Origin: a virus
Strand: one strand, 5' to 3'
DNA length: 33,483 nt
Virus record (IMG/VR): IMGVR_UViG_3300031623_000025
Span: 1-33,483 of that record
Made by a program: the position numbers and the translations under genes. Shown in pieces: positions 10,101 to 18,128 of this stretch. How positions within the stretch are numbered: position 1 is the first letter of the stretch; each line of letters begins with the position of its first letter. The notes beneath the pieces were generated by a model that searched no databases, was not told where the DNA came from, and saw only the letters and a list, made by a program, of their open reading frames with translations.

Positions 10101-12081
10101 AAAGAAGATTAGAGGGTCTGAAAGACCAATTATTGATCCGATTGAATCTATTATTAGAAATACTTATATATTAACTACCCTAGCTGAGAGAAACAGGGTG
10201 ATGAACGCTCTTGTAGATCTAGCTGAAACAGCCCCTGAATTAGGATTTATAGCTAAGAAAAAAGCAGCGACTATTGTCACTAATGTGACTAATAAAGAAC
10301 TAAAAAAATTGATGGAGCCATATCTTAAAGATGAGTCTATTAAATTTGGCGAAGAAGACCTAACAATATTTCGCAAAAAAGTATTTATTAATGAAAATAA
10401 TGTAGTTAGATACAAAGACGGTAAACCAGAAGTGTATGAAGCAGACCCTTTAATTATTGAAGCTTTGAGTGCTATGGACCGTGCAGCTTTAGATATGACT
10501 GTAAAGATTCTAGCATTACCGGCTACCATGTTACGCACGGGTGCTGTCTTGTCCCCAGATTTTATGTCACGTAATGCTACTAGAGACACAGTATCAGCAT
10601 TTATGTTTTCTAAAGATGGTTTTATACCCGTAATAGACACGTTTAGGGGGATGGGCCATGTTTTAGGTAAATCAAAAGCTTATCAAGAATGGGTGGCTAA
10701 TGGTGGGCAATTTTCACATCTACAATCTATTGATAGAAGTTACTATCAAAAAGGCGTAAAAGAAATATTACAAAGTATACCCGTTAGAAATGTGCTAAGA
10801 AATCCTATGGAGCAACTACGTGCATTGTCTAGCTTAATAGAACAATCAACACGTGTACAAGTATTTGCGAAAAGCGCCAAAAAAGCTCGTAAAAGAGGCG
10901 AACTGGATATAGAGGCTACAACACGTGCAGCGTTTGAAGCTAGAGACGTTACTTTAGACTTTCAAAGAATGGGGGCTAAAACCAAATCGTTAAATGCTAT
11001 GTCAGCGTTTTTTAATGCTTTTGTACAAGGCCCCGATAAAATGATTAGGTATATGAAAGAACACCCTAAAGCTTTTGCTATGAAGGCTTTTGCAGGATTA
11101 GTGTTACCTTCGGCTACTTTATATCTGATTAACAAAGATGAAGAATGGTATAAAGACTTACAACAATGGGAAAAAGACATATACTGGCATATCGAAATTG
11201 ACGAGGTAAGATGGCGTATACCTAAGCCATTTGGGGTGGGGTTAATATTTGGCACAGGCACTGAAAAATTTATGGAGTACATGATTTCTAAAGACCCTAA
11301 CGGGGGTAAGAAGTTTTTAAAGGCTGTGGGTGGTGAGTTTGTTCCTAATATGATGCCACAAGCTTTGGCTGTACCAGTTGAAGTGTGGGCAAACAAATCG
11401 TTCTTTTTAAATAGACCTATTATACCCAGAGATAGAGAAGGCGTACTACCCCACCTTCAATATGGTACATATACTTCGGAGACTGCTAAAGTAATAGCAG
11501 CATTGATAGGTACACTACCTGCAGTAGGAGACTCACTATTAGCATCGCCTGCTGTAGTAGAACACATAATTAAAGGATGGACAGGTGGATTAGGAAAATA
11601 CGTATTAGATGCCACGGATAAAGTATTGTCTATAGCAGGTCTTTCCCCAGATACCAACGAACCAACACCACAATACTTAACAAACATCCCTATAGTAAAA
11701 GCGTTTGTAGTAAGATACCCTTCTATGAATACTATCCCAATTGAAAAATTTTATAAAGAGTATGCTGATAGAGAAAGGTATATTAAATCATTTCGTGCAT
11801 TAATAACTGAGGGTAGGTATCTAGAAGGGGCAGATTTTTTACAAGCGTCTTTAGAATCAGGCAAATTAATAAGACTAACTGGAATTAAAAAGGGAATGTC
11901 TAATATGAGCAAAGCTATTCGGAGTATACACCGAATACCTGAAATGGAAGGTATGACGGACAAAGAGCTGTCCAATTGGAAGCGGGAACAAATCGACGGG
12001 TTATACTTAAAAATAAACCAATTAGCAAAACGGGGACTAGAAGTAGTAAAAACATTAGATACACTAGACACAAAAAATTGA
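7141..12081 (+). CDS. Giant ejection protein with putative ADP-ribosyltransferase and LPD38-like regions
   Basis: This 1646-residue protein occupies the place of T7 gp16. Residues 427-505 look like an ADP-ribosyltransferase: V-I-Y-H-G-S-S (H431), S-L-S-P-D-V-A-F-A, a P-A-N-T-R-V strand, then E488-L-E490 followed by V-V-V-H-P. At 524-529 is R-R-T-F-L-K followed by an Ala/Val run, which looks like a twin-arginine signal but is internal. A duplicated block (I-E-A-K-P-K-D-A-P) lies near 742-760. From about 800 to 1050 the pattern (H-P-L, D-P-Y-I-L-A-R, N-K-D-Y-V-P-F-H-R-V, I-D-P-I-E-S-I-I-R-N-T-Y) is that of large polyvalent ejection proteins (LPD38 type, from memory). The C-terminus has hydrophobic helices. 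It is probably packaged and injected with the DNA. I see no lysozyme motif. Confidence 0.78.
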   Translation: MDTFQKALHEQNITSADGNAAIGLIRKTADAEGVASRDVDERLGIQPFDTSPIQEFLVNKAKETFGDSGEKFTRELFTLDDFASAGFDRSVLGLAIEPMDKSSKETMAMPDQSNIQHAAAATGQIFGDLPVIVPAMAAALVLTKKPRHVYGAGFAAPEVIRHFLLDAYENGSIDSFSKFWDVFTGAARAGMEGYITGYSAGLTKEIVAGPLKKALPGAFLPNVATTAAEITAFTTTGAALQGRLPTKDEFIVGALAIGGLKAAGKIVQVGVQSVQSVRGKFEKVYAENNIRPSDVLEDTKTDFTIREDLNSVNIDIPRSYQTAEQAARAAETRADPFAGETIEFQKQNEVWSMQEPVEAFGELNMENMMSGAKDVNFLRDTYNRLLKEHGLDVLHTSERSALKAWVDHSKGNITRMDDLFIPLNEPLVIYHGSSTKGPNKNISGSLSPDVAFARADKNFGEIHRIVLPANTRVALPSKSTNLETLQNELEVVVHPENKIEVIRELDVTTPTPAAFQEVVGDPGRRTFLKQAAGTAAAVVAAPLMPLSKIAPVAKKVVDSSKSISVIAGSLGESGAVILPRDAIMNELSALGMKEADLTTYTFHPQSAVKTFAKFEKALEEGANPRSFPDADLIMFKGDQILVDRIKNNQQALDALEDGTLFESYYQPKWESKGWELIDNFETFSSRSIQEVIERGVGDLPVSKGSPFNKQKALEYFEDSGFDVNLASKMADQAELLFQPKTIEAKPKDAPQIEAKPKDAPPQLNVQKIADSRVIRRDESTEVSSRISIGEPSNVKRPYGFNEIYRDIFDDLHPLNQVVKAIKDGKKLPAYQDPYILARNLKGVSGVGDTFLEFGTMDYASKLQIGESFRSIVRPIDQAGFLDAFREYAVARRTLELVERGVVTGIDPVMAKNVVKKHGNKPNFEKDFQRLRKYQEDVLAYVRDSGLISKEQFKAIQEANKDYVPFHRVMAPGKSTGSGLRGGKSGSLKKIRGSERPIIDPIESIIRNTYILTTLAERNRVMNALVDLAETAPELGFIAKKKAATIVTNVTNKELKKLMEPYLKDESIKFGEEDLTIFRKKVFINENNVVRYKDGKPEVYEADPLIIEALSAMDRAALDMTVKILALPATMLRTGAVLSPDFMSRNATRDTVSAFMFSKDGFIPVIDTFRGMGHVLGKSKAYQEWVANGGQFSHLQSIDRSYYQKGVKEILQSIPVRNVLRNPMEQLRALSSLIEQSTRVQVFAKSAKKARKRGELDIEATTRAAFEARDVTLDFQRMGAKTKSLNAMSAFFNAFVQGPDKMIRYMKEHPKAFAMKAFAGLVLPSATLYLINKDEEWYKDLQQWEKDIYWHIEIDEVRWRIPKPFGVGLIFGTGTEKFMEYMISKDPNGGKKFLKAVGGEFVPNMMPQALAVPVEVWANKSFFLNRPIIPRDREGVLPHLQYGTYTSETAKVIAALIGTLPAVGDSLLASPAVVEHIIKGWTGGLGKYVLDATDKVLSIAGLSPDTNEPTPQYLTNIPIVKAFVVRYPSMNTIPIEKFYKEYADRERYIKSFRALITEGRYLEGADFLQASLESGKLIRLTGIKKGMSNMSKAIRSIHRIPEMEGMTDKELSNWKREQIDGLYLKINQLAKRGLEVVKTLDTLDTKN

Positions 12082-12106
12082 TTTTTGAATTTAGGCATGC
12101 TAAAAT
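12078..12106 (+). promoter_or_regulatory. Extended -10 promoter before the tail fibre
   Basis: TTGATT at 12078-12083, a 17-base spacer and TAAAAT at 12101-12106 form a sigma-70-like promoter. TG sits one base before the -10, giving an extended -10 (TGCTAAAAT). The -35 overlaps the TGA stop of the giant ejection protein, the same arrangement as the capsid promoter. The fibre gene begins 18 bases after the -10. It would let fibre genes be transcribed apart from the long upstream unit. Confidence 0.65.
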
Positions 12107-12123
12107 AACAATGGAGTGAAAAT

Positions 12124-13953
12124 ATGACCATATCCGGAACTACTACTACAGTAGCATACACAGGGAATGGAAGCACTGTTGTTTTTGCAGTTACGTTTTC
12201 GTTTTTTGGCACTGCTGCCACTTCGGAACTTGAAGTAATAGAGCGTACTATTGCTACTGGTGCGGAAGTAACTAAAGAATATTCTACACACTACACTGTA
12301 ACTGGGGGTTCAGGGTCTACTGGTGCAGTGGTTGCTGGCTCTGCACCAGCTAGTACTGTTCAGTGGCATATTAGACGTACCACTACGCAAACTCAAGCTA
12401 CCGACTACGTTGAAAACGACGAATTCCCGGCTGATAGTCACGAAGAAGCGCTAGATCGTTTAACTATGGTTGCTCAAGAGCAAAATAGCGATATTCTACA
12501 ATCCTTCAAATACCCCGACACGTACACAGGTGGCGCTTCCTCCACGTTCCCAGAGCCTGTGGCAAATGCCTATGTGCTTTTTAATGCGGCAGGTGATGCC
12601 CTTACGACTTCCATCACGACAGCAGGGCAATATCTTGGCGCAGACGGAACTGCAAGTCTTCCATTTTATAGCTATTCTGGTGATCCCAACAGCGGGTTCT
12701 ACCGAATCGGGGCTGATAATATAGGCTTGACGCTTGGCGGCACAAAACGAGTAGACTTTGCAGCAGCAGGAACATCTATTACAGGCACTCTTACTACCTC
12801 TGGCATCTTGTCTGTTGACGCTACTACCACATCCACCAGTGGCACTACAGGCTCTATCCACACAGATGGCGGTATAGGTGTAGCTGGCACGGCGCATATC
12901 GTAGGCGTAACAACGCACGGCGGGGATGTTCTATCTGACACAGATTCCACAGATTCAATTGGCTCAACAGGAGTTCGCTGGTTAAAATTGTGGGTAGACA
13001 GTATTCAAACTACAGCTAATACAGATGTGGCTGGAGATTTGACTGTTACAGGAAATCTTACAGTCAATGGTACTACGGTCACCAATGATGCGACTAACAC
13101 AGAAATCAAAGATCCGCTAATTGAATTAAATTCTGGTGCTGGTAGCAATGCCAATGATCTTGGTCTTATTATGGAGCGTGGCAGCACAGGCAATAACGCT
13201 GTTATTCTTTGGGACGAAAGCGGCGATTTCTTTACTGTAGGAACTACAACGGCAACTGCCGATTCTACTGGAAATATGAGTTATGCGTTTGCACCGTTTA
13301 AATGTTCGGCGTTAACGGCAACCTCTGGTACGTTAGCTGGCTTAACATCGATCGCTATGTCTGCCGGAGCTACGTTAACCGCAGGGTTCTTAGATGAAGA
13401 CGATATGGCATCAGATTCAGCAGTGGCTGGAGTCACACAACAGGCCGCGAAGGCGTATGTGGATTCTTCTTCAAAGGCCGCTGGCATCTCGATGACATGG
13501 GAGACTGCTACTACTGATACGGACCAAGGTGTCGGTAAAGTTTGGGCCAATAATGCGACTCTCTCTAGTGCCACGGTTCTTTATTTCGATGACGTTGAAC
13601 GAAACAGCGTTTCAATTAATGCGTTGATCGACAGCCTGGACGATCCGACTGCAACTAATTCTGCCACAATCTACATTCAAGAGGCTGGATCTGCAACGGC
13701 AGGGGTTGTCTTTCATTGCAGCGGCTCAGTTTCCTCTGCCTCAACTTATTCGAAAGTGACCGTAAGTCATGTGGCGACATTCGGCACATTAGCTGATGGC
13801 GATGTGGTCGGTGTAACTATTGCATTTTCTGGCAATAATGGCGGGGGCGGTGACTTAGAAGCCTCAAACAATCTATCGGATGTTGACTCCGCATCTACCT
13901 CTCTCACAAACATTGGCGGTGTCGGTCTCGGCCTCGTCTTAGCATTAGGATAA
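12124..13953 (+). CDS. Tail fibre protein
   Basis: This 609-residue protein starts with a T7 gp17-like attachment region: Y-T-G-N-G-S-T-x-x-F, an H-Y-T-V-T-G-G motif, and A-L-D-R-L-T-M-V-A-Q-E near residue 120. The middle is a long Thr/Ser/Gly-rich beta region (residues about 170-460) typical of fibrous trimers. The end carries the N-N-L-S-D-V-x-S-A-S-T-S-L-T-N-I-G-G motif common in phage fibres. The start follows TGGAGTG. The N-terminal part should bind the tail and the rest should reach the host receptor. Receptor specificity cannot be read from the sequence. Confidence 0.82.
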   Translation: MTISGTTTTVAYTGNGSTVVFAVTFSFFGTAATSELEVIERTIATGAEVTKEYSTHYTVTGGSGSTGAVVAGSAPASTVQWHIRRTTTQTQATDYVENDEFPADSHEEALDRLTMVAQEQNSDILQSFKYPDTYTGGASSTFPEPVANAYVLFNAAGDALTTSITTAGQYLGADGTASLPFYSYSGDPNSGFYRIGADNIGLTLGGTKRVDFAAAGTSITGTLTTSGILSVDATTTSTSGTTGSIHTDGGIGVAGTAHIVGVTTHGGDVLSDTDSTDSIGSTGVRWLKLWVDSIQTTANTDVAGDLTVTGNLTVNGTTVTNDATNTEIKDPLIELNSGAGSNANDLGLIMERGSTGNNAVILWDESGDFFTVGTTTATADSTGNMSYAFAPFKCSALTATSGTLAGLTSIAMSAGATLTAGFLDEDDMASDSAVAGVTQQAAKAYVDSSSKAAGISMTWETATTDTDQGVGKVWANNATLSSATVLYFDDVERNSVSINALIDSLDDPTATNSATIYIQEAGSATAGVVFHCSGSVSSASTYSKVTVSHVATFGTLADGDVVGVTIAFSGNNGGGGDLEASNNLSDVDSASTSLTNIGGVGLGLVLALG

Positions 13954-13957
13954 AACA

Positions 13958-14284
13958 ATGGCAGAAGTATTAACAGGTAAAGGTTATCTGGTCACAACGG
14001 GTGTTGTGGCGGGGTTGACAGCTACATCCTCTCAGACAATAACCGTGATTGGCCTAGCGGCGGCGAACATTCATGCTGACACAGGGTCTTGGCTAACTTG
14101 CGATGTAAACAGATCTGGGGGAGTTGACAGTGAAATTATTCACCAGATTGAAATTCCAATCAATGACAGTCTTGATTTACTTAATGGTGCAAAGATTGTC
14201 TTAAATGCAAGCGACACACTCGACTTTATTGCTGAAAACGCCAGCACTATTGAGGTCTCAATCAGCTATCTAATTCAAACGTAA
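13958..14284 (+). CDS. Small tail/fibre-associated protein, function unknown
   Basis: This 108-residue protein is Thr/Ser/Ala-rich with alternating hydrophobic residues, so probably all beta. It has no Cys-pair, catalytic or membrane motif. It begins four bases after the fibre stop with AGGA upstream and precedes a second fibre protein, so it belongs to the same transcription unit. A minor fibre or baseplate-like component is likely from context. I do not recognise the family. Confidence 0.65.
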   Translation: MAEVLTGKGYLVTTGVVAGLTATSSQTITVIGLAAANIHADTGSWLTCDVNRSGGVDSEIIHQIEIPINDSLDLLNGAKIVLNASDTLDFIAENASTIEVSISYLIQT

Positions 14285-14301
14285 CGTAAAGGAATAATAT
14301 T

Positions 14302-15300
14302 ATGCCCGGGTTTATGTCAGGTGCCAATGTAGCGGACGGCACAATTACCACAGCTAAAATGGCTGATAATGCTGTTACCCTCGCTAAGATGGCGGGTGGC
14401 ACGGATGGTAATCTTATAGGCATCAACGCCAGCGGTGATCCTGCATATATCGCGACAGGCTCCGATGGACAAGTGCTAACATCTGGTGGTGCTGGTGTTG
14501 CTGCTTTAATGGAGGCTGCTGGTGGTGGTAGTGACATACAAACTTTTACTAGCTCTGGTACTTGGACTAAACCAGCCTCTGGATCACTTATTAGAGTTGA
14601 AGCATGGGGCGGCGGCGGCTCTGGTGGTTCAGCTTTAGGTTCAGAGCAGCCCGGTGCTGGTGGTGGTGGAGGAGGTTATTGGGTACACTGGCTCTTAGTC
14701 TCCGCTGCTGGTTCAACCGAAACTGTAACGGTTGGTGCTGGGGGTGCAAGCCAAACTGGAAATGGTAATGGCAACAGCGGGGGCAACAGTACATTTGGAA
14801 GTCTTGCGACAGTTTACGGCGGGGGCGGGGGCAACCGCTCCAACGGTGGTAGTGGTGGCGGGGGTGTCCTTGGTGCTGGTCAAATAGGGTCTGAGGCAGC
14901 CATCGGTGCTGGTGGTTTAGGATTCTTGAACACAGCCGCTGGTGCTGGTGCTGCTGGAGGTATGGATGGCGCAGGTGCTGGTGGTTCATTAAATAATGCT
15001 GTTGGTGGTACTGCCATTTTCGGTGGAGGAGGCGGCGGCGGTGGTAGTTATGGTGGTACTGGCACCAACGGCGGCGGTAGTTATTGGGGCGGCGGTGGAG
15101 GCGGCGGTAGTCGTGATGGTGGTAGTGGTACAGGGTCTGGGGGAACATCTACTAAAGGCGGGAATGGAGGAAAGGGTGGAGAAGGTGGTGGTGTCAACGG
15201 CACTGCTGGTACTGCTCCGGGCGGTGGTGGCGGTGGTGCCGCTACTACAGGCGATAGTGGGGCTGGTGGTATAGGCAAGATGATTGTGACTACTTTTTAG
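14302..15300 (+). CDS. Glycine-rich tail fibre/adhesin, cassette 1
   Basis: This 332-residue protein has two parts. Residues 1-75 form a module (P-G-F-M-S-G, A-D-N-A-V-T-L-A-K-M-A-G-G-T-D-G-N-L-I-G, G-Q-V-L-T-S-G-G) shared with the fibre at 15813. From about residue 80 a T-F-T-S-S-G-T-W-T-K-P motif opens a domain packed with poly-Gly runs, ending G-I-G-K-M-I-V-T-T-F. Such Gly-rich regions form polyglycine-helix sandwiches in some phage adhesins, so this is probably the receptor-binding end. AAAGGA precedes the ATG. The next gene looks like its chaperone. The - strand frames here are composition artefacts. Confidence 0.8.
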   Translation: MPGFMSGANVADGTITTAKMADNAVTLAKMAGGTDGNLIGINASGDPAYIATGSDGQVLTSGGAGVAALMEAAGGGSDIQTFTSSGTWTKPASGSLIRVEAWGGGGSGGSALGSEQPGAGGGGGGYWVHWLLVSAAGSTETVTVGAGGASQTGNGNGNSGGNSTFGSLATVYGGGGGNRSNGGSGGGGVLGAGQIGSEAAIGAGGLGFLNTAAGAGAAGGMDGAGAGGSLNNAVGGTAIFGGGGGGGGSYGGTGTNGGGSYWGGGGGGGSRDGGSGTGSGGTSTKGGNGGKGGEGGGVNGTAGTAPGGGGGGAATTGDSGAGGIGKMIVTTF

Positions 15301-15309
15301 GAATATATT

Positions 15310-15696
15310 ATGAATAAAACTTATATAAATTCTTCTACCAACGAATGGGTTAATTGCATAGTCCTTCCCGATGATTGGTCTGGTGCTGATGGAGAATGGC
15401 AATTACCAGATGGACATGTCTTTGTAGATGGGAATGGGCATTCTGGATGTGTGTGGAATGGTTCAATATTTACTAATCCTAATGCACTAACTACCGATGA
15501 AATAACTGCAATTAATTGGGCGACTCTTAGATCAACAAGAGATTCTCTGCTAACTGCGTGTGATTGGACTCAAACTAGTGACACAGCCCTAAGCGATGGA
15601 GATAAGAATAAATGGATTGCCTATAGAATACTACTGAGAAATTTGCCAGCTAATACAAGTGACCTTTTAGATGTTACATGGCCTGATGCGCCATGA
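15310..15696 (+). CDS. Tail fibre assembly chaperone, cassette 1
   Basis: This 128-residue protein contains N-W-A-T-L-R-S-T-R-D-S-L-L, C-D-W-T-Q near residue 85, and W-I-A-Y-R-I-L-L-R-N-L-P. This is the pattern of the phage tail assembly chaperone family (R-x-x-R-x-x-L-L-x-x-x-D-W-T, then Y-R-x-x-L-R-x-L-P). The N-terminal half is specific to this phage. It lies directly behind the Gly-rich fibre with TAGGA as ribosome site, which fits a helper that folds or attaches that fibre. It may instead remain as a small fibre component. Confidence 0.75.
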   Translation: MNKTYINSSTNEWVNCIVLPDDWSGADGEWQLPDGHVFVDGNGHSGCVWNGSIFTNPNALTTDEITAINWATLRSTRDSLLTACDWTQTSDTALSDGDKNKWIAYRILLRNLPANTSDLLDVTWPDAP

Positions 15697-15812
15697 TGTT
15701 TGTAAAAATATTTAGTTTATTTAAATTTAAGACTAGATTGTTACGCCCAATCTATTGGTGGTGGTAGAGGTGGCTAATGATAGCAGATTCAAACGTAAAG
15801 GAGTAAAATGTT

Positions 15813-16592
15813 ATGCCCGGTTTTATGTCAGGTAATGCGGCTTTAGGGGCGGGTTCCGTTTCAACAGCCGCACTCGCAGATAATGCAGTTACCCTTGCAA
15901 AGATGGCTGGTGGAACTGACGGCAACCTCATTGGGATAGACGCCAGCGGCGACCCTGCTTATATCGCAACGGGAGATGACGGACAGGTGCTAACATCTGG
16001 TGGTACTGGAGTAGCGGCTTTGATGGAGGCGTCTGGTGGCGGCGGTGCTTGGAATATTATCGGTACAGCCGTTGCTTCAAGTAGCGCCAGCCTCACGGTC
16101 ACGGGATTGGACAGCGCTTACGACACTTACGCTATCGCATTCGCTGATATTATCCCAGCTACTGATGGTGTAGAAGCTATCTTCAGAGTTGGGGATAGTA
16201 GTGGTGTGGATAGTGGTGCCAGTGACTACGCATGGTTTAGTAACGGCGATGAGGTAACCGACACAACGTATGGAAATGCTGGAGAGTCTGATGAGGCTGA
16301 TAGCGGAATACGCATAGCGCACGATGCTGGAGGATCACATAACAGGATTGGCACCGGCACCGGAGAGGGTTTTGGAGGTCTTCTTTATCTACATAGGCCG
16401 GGTGATGGCACTATGAACCCTATGGTTACAGGGCAAACTGTGTGGGGATCAACAACAAGCGCACAAATTACATCTATGAAATGTGCAGGGGCTAGGAAAT
16501 CTTCAATTACTTTAGATAGAGTAAATTTCCTGCTTAGTAGTGGAAACATAGCCTCTGGAAGAATGACAGTGTGGGGGATAGCACATGCCTAG
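15813..16592 (+). CDS. Tail fibre protein, cassette 2
   Basis: This 259-residue protein shares its first 75 residues with the Gly-rich fibre upstream (P-G-F-M-S-G, A-D-N-A-V-T-L-A-K-M-A-G-G-T-D-G-N-L, G-Q-V-L-T-S-G-G). Its C-terminal domain is unrelated and not Gly-rich. That domain has the look of a beta-rich fibre head (S-L-T-V-T-G-L-D-S-A-Y-D-T-Y) ending R-M-T-V-W-G-I-A-H-A. I chose ATG 15813 by homology with the paralogue; AAGGAG lies upstream. It overlaps the next gene by eight bases. Two fibres with one attachment module and different tips suggest two receptors or a swap in progress. Confidence 0.8.
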   Translation: MPGFMSGNAALGAGSVSTAALADNAVTLAKMAGGTDGNLIGIDASGDPAYIATGDDGQVLTSGGTGVAALMEASGGGGAWNIIGTAVASSSASLTVTGLDSAYDTYAIAFADIIPATDGVEAIFRVGDSSGVDSGASDYAWFSNGDEVTDTTYGNAGESDEADSGIRIAHDAGGSHNRIGTGTGEGFGGLLYLHRPGDGTMNPMVTGQTVWGSTTSAQITSMKCAGARKSSITLDRVNFLLSSGNIASGRMTVWGIAHA

Positions 16593-16845
16593 ATTTAGAA
16601 ACGAAAATGGCGTTGATACTCAGTTAACGCCAGAAGAAGAAACAGCACGGGATGCAGAAGAAGCTCAATTCGCCCAAGATAAAGCCGACTATATCGCCAA
16701 TGAAAAGTACAAGTATGACCGCCGTGAGGCTTATGGCGACATAGGGGCGCAATTGGACACGCAGTATTGGGACGGCGTTAACGATACAACCGTTTGGGCA
16801 GATCATATCGCAAAAGTTAAATCTGACAATCCTAAACCGTCTTGA
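16585..16845 (+). CDS. Probable tail fibre assembly protein, cassette 2
   Basis: This 86-residue hydrophilic protein starts within the fibre 2 gene. It has an acidic helical first half (T-P-E-E-E-T-A-R-D-A-E-E) and then Y-G-D-I-G-A-Q-L-D, Y-W-D and W-A-D-H-I-A-K-V-K-S-D-N-P. The A-Y-x-x-I-x-x-Q-L-D then W-x-x-x-I-x-x-V-K pattern is common in small phage fibre-assembly or tail proteins. Its place mirrors the chaperone of cassette 1. The chaperone role is inferred. Confidence 0.65.
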   Translation: MPRFRNENGVDTQLTPEEETARDAEEAQFAQDKADYIANEKYKYDRREAYGDIGAQLDTQYWDGVNDTTVWADHIAKVKSDNPKPS

Positions 16846-16866
16846 TGGTAGTGGTAGAGGTGGCTG

Positions 16867-17373
16867 ATGGTACTCGCAGAAATCTCACTCGCAATAGGAG
16901 CTGTAAAAGCTGTTGGATCAGCTATTGAATCTGCTAAATCATTAGTAGAAGTAGCTGGTCAATTAGATAGAGTGTTCTCGTTAGCTGATCAAGTAGAACA
17001 GAAGCCACATACAAAAGGTGCTACGGAATCTAAGATTGAACATCGATTAGGAAAATTTGAACATCACTCTACTGGAGAAGACACAAGCTTTGCAGGAATA
17101 GCGCAAGAAATTGTAGATGCTAAAGCACTTAGGAATGAATTATATACACTTAAGATTCAACTGAATAACAAGTGGGGTCCAGATACTTATGATACTATTA
17201 TTAATACTCGCAAAAAACGTTTAGAAAAACAAGAAAAACTAGAATACGAACACCGACAACTATTACATGAAAGAAAAGTTGCTCGTAAAAAGTTTTGGTT
17301 GGAAATGTTAAAGGTTGGTGGCTTAGTATTATTTGTATCTGGAGCTGCATATTGGATTGTTATGAATGTTTAA
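16867..17373 (+). CDS. Membrane-anchored coiled-coil protein, function unknown
   Basis: This 168-residue protein has a small-residue N-terminal stretch (A-I-G-A-V-K-A-V-G-S-A-I) and a charged central helix (K-K-R-L-E-K-Q-E-K-L-E-Y-E-H-R-Q) likely to form a coiled coil. It ends with a transmembrane segment (V-G-G-L-V-L-F-V-S-G-A-A-Y-W-I-V) near residues 148-165. GAGGTGG precedes ATG 16867. It opens the run of lysis-region genes, so a role in lysis or in virion attachment of the following proteins is possible. I recognise no family. Confidence 0.6.
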   Translation: MVLAEISLAIGAVKAVGSAIESAKSLVEVAGQLDRVFSLADQVEQKPHTKGATESKIEHRLGKFEHHSTGEDTSFAGIAQEIVDAKALRNELYTLKIQLNNKWGPDTYDTIINTRKKRLEKQEKLEYEHRQLLHERKVARKKFWLEMLKVGGLVLFVSGAAYWIVMNV

Positions 17374-17382
17374 AGGTGACAT

Positions 17383-17721
17383 GTGGAGTTAACTGGCGCA
17401 CACGCAATGCAAGGCTTAATGTTAGTAGCTACAATTGCAGGTGGCTACGCTGTAGTTAAGAACCAACTAGCTAGAGTTATTCAAGACTTATCTAAGATTA
17501 ATGATGAGTTAGAGTCTGTTAATAAACGATTAGATGTTGCTGAAAGTAGTACTGCTGTGTTTCAGCATCAAATAACTGTATTAGGACATATACTTTCACC
17601 AGCTCAATTAGAGAAACAAAACAGAGAGATGGCAGATCTAATTGCTAGAGTTAAAGTTACTGAGAGTAGGATTAATTCAAATGCTTCAATGCATAACCAC
17701 AAACATCCAAAGGTAGATTGA
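17383..17721 (+). CDS. Small membrane/coiled-coil protein, lysis region
   Basis: This 112-residue protein starts at GTG 17383 behind AAAGG. The ATG at 17381 is in another frame and stops after three codons. A hydrophobic N-terminus (M-Q-G-L-M-L-V-A-T-I-A-G-G-Y-A-V-V) could be a membrane anchor. A long amphipathic helix follows (D-L-S-K-I-N-D-E-L-E-S-V-N-K-R-L), with a His-rich tail. One N-terminal anchor plus a coiled coil, next to an endolysin, is compatible with an inner-membrane spanin, but it is short and unrecognised. Its stop overlaps the endolysin ATG (TGATG). Confidence 0.6.
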   Translation: MELTGAHAMQGLMLVATIAGGYAVVKNQLARVIQDLSKINDELESVNKRLDVAESSTAVFQHQITVLGHILSPAQLEKQNREMADLIARVKVTESRINSNASMHNHKHPKVD

Positions 17722-18128
17722 TGCATAAAGTCTTTGATCATTGGAAAGAAGTCCCACAAACATGGGCAGCTTGGCCTTGGAAATACTTTTCTCCAAAGGA
17801 AATGGCATGTAGAGGAACTGGCTCATTAGATGTTGCTGAGTCATTATTAGATCATTTAGAACTTCTTAGATCTAGGTTTGGATCTTCTCTTACAGTCTTA
17901 AGTGCTTTTAGATCAAAGTACCACAATGCTAAAGTAGGTGGAGCTGTTAGGAGTAGGCATCTTTTTGGGGATGCATGTGACATATCAATTAGAAACAAAG
18001 ATAAGTTTTTACTTGAGAAGTTAGCATTAGATTTAGGTTTTACTGGATTAGGATACTATAATACTTTTTTACACATAGATCGGCGGCCTAAGAAAGCACG
18101 TTGGGGGAGGAAGAAATGGAATGTTTGA
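17721..18128 (+). CDS. M15-family peptidase endolysin
   Basis: This 135-residue protein has the plan of small M15 zinc D-Ala-D-Ala or L-Ala-D-Glu peptidases. It has an F-S-P-K-E-M-A-C opening, S-A-F-R-S near residue 67, G-G-A-x-R-S-R-H with the first His ligand, G-D-A-C-D-I with the Asp ligand, and F-L-H-I-D near the end with the second His. A basic C-terminal tail follows. It would cut peptidoglycan cross-bridges or stems at lysis. ATG 17721 shares a base with the upstream stop; TTG 17718 is an unlikely alternative. A holin-like gene follows at once. There is no signal peptide, so a holin is expected to release it. Confidence 0.85.
   Translation: MHKVFDHWKEVPQTWAAWPWKYFSPKEMACRGTGSLDVAESLLDHLELLRSRFGSSLTVLSAFRSKYHNAKVGGAVRSRHLFGDACDISIRNKDKFLLEKLALDLGFTGLGYYNTFLHIDRRPKKARWGRKKWNV

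Larger units (their letters stand above)
15756..16867 (+). repeat. Direct repeats flanking the second fibre cassette
   Basis: TGGTGGTGGTAGAGGTGGCT at 15756-15775 recurs as TGGTAGTGGTAGAGGTGGCT at 16846-16865, one base different, each followed within a base or two by ATG. The second copy is the ribosome site and start of the gene at 16867. The first leads only to a nine-codon remnant (ATG ATA GCA ...). Between the copies lies exactly the second fibre-plus-chaperone cassette. This looks like the junction left by insertion or duplication of the cassette. Confidence 0.6.

Noticed and set aside
14591-15148. 185-residue open frame on the - strand, rich in His, Arg and Gln
   Set aside because: It mirrors the poly-Gly codons of the fibre gene and has no ribosome site.
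15693-15770. Short frame starting M-M-F-V-K-I-F after the cassette 1 chaperone
   Set aside because: About 25 codons ending in W-W-W, with no ribosome site except coupling; it is probably part of the repeat junction.
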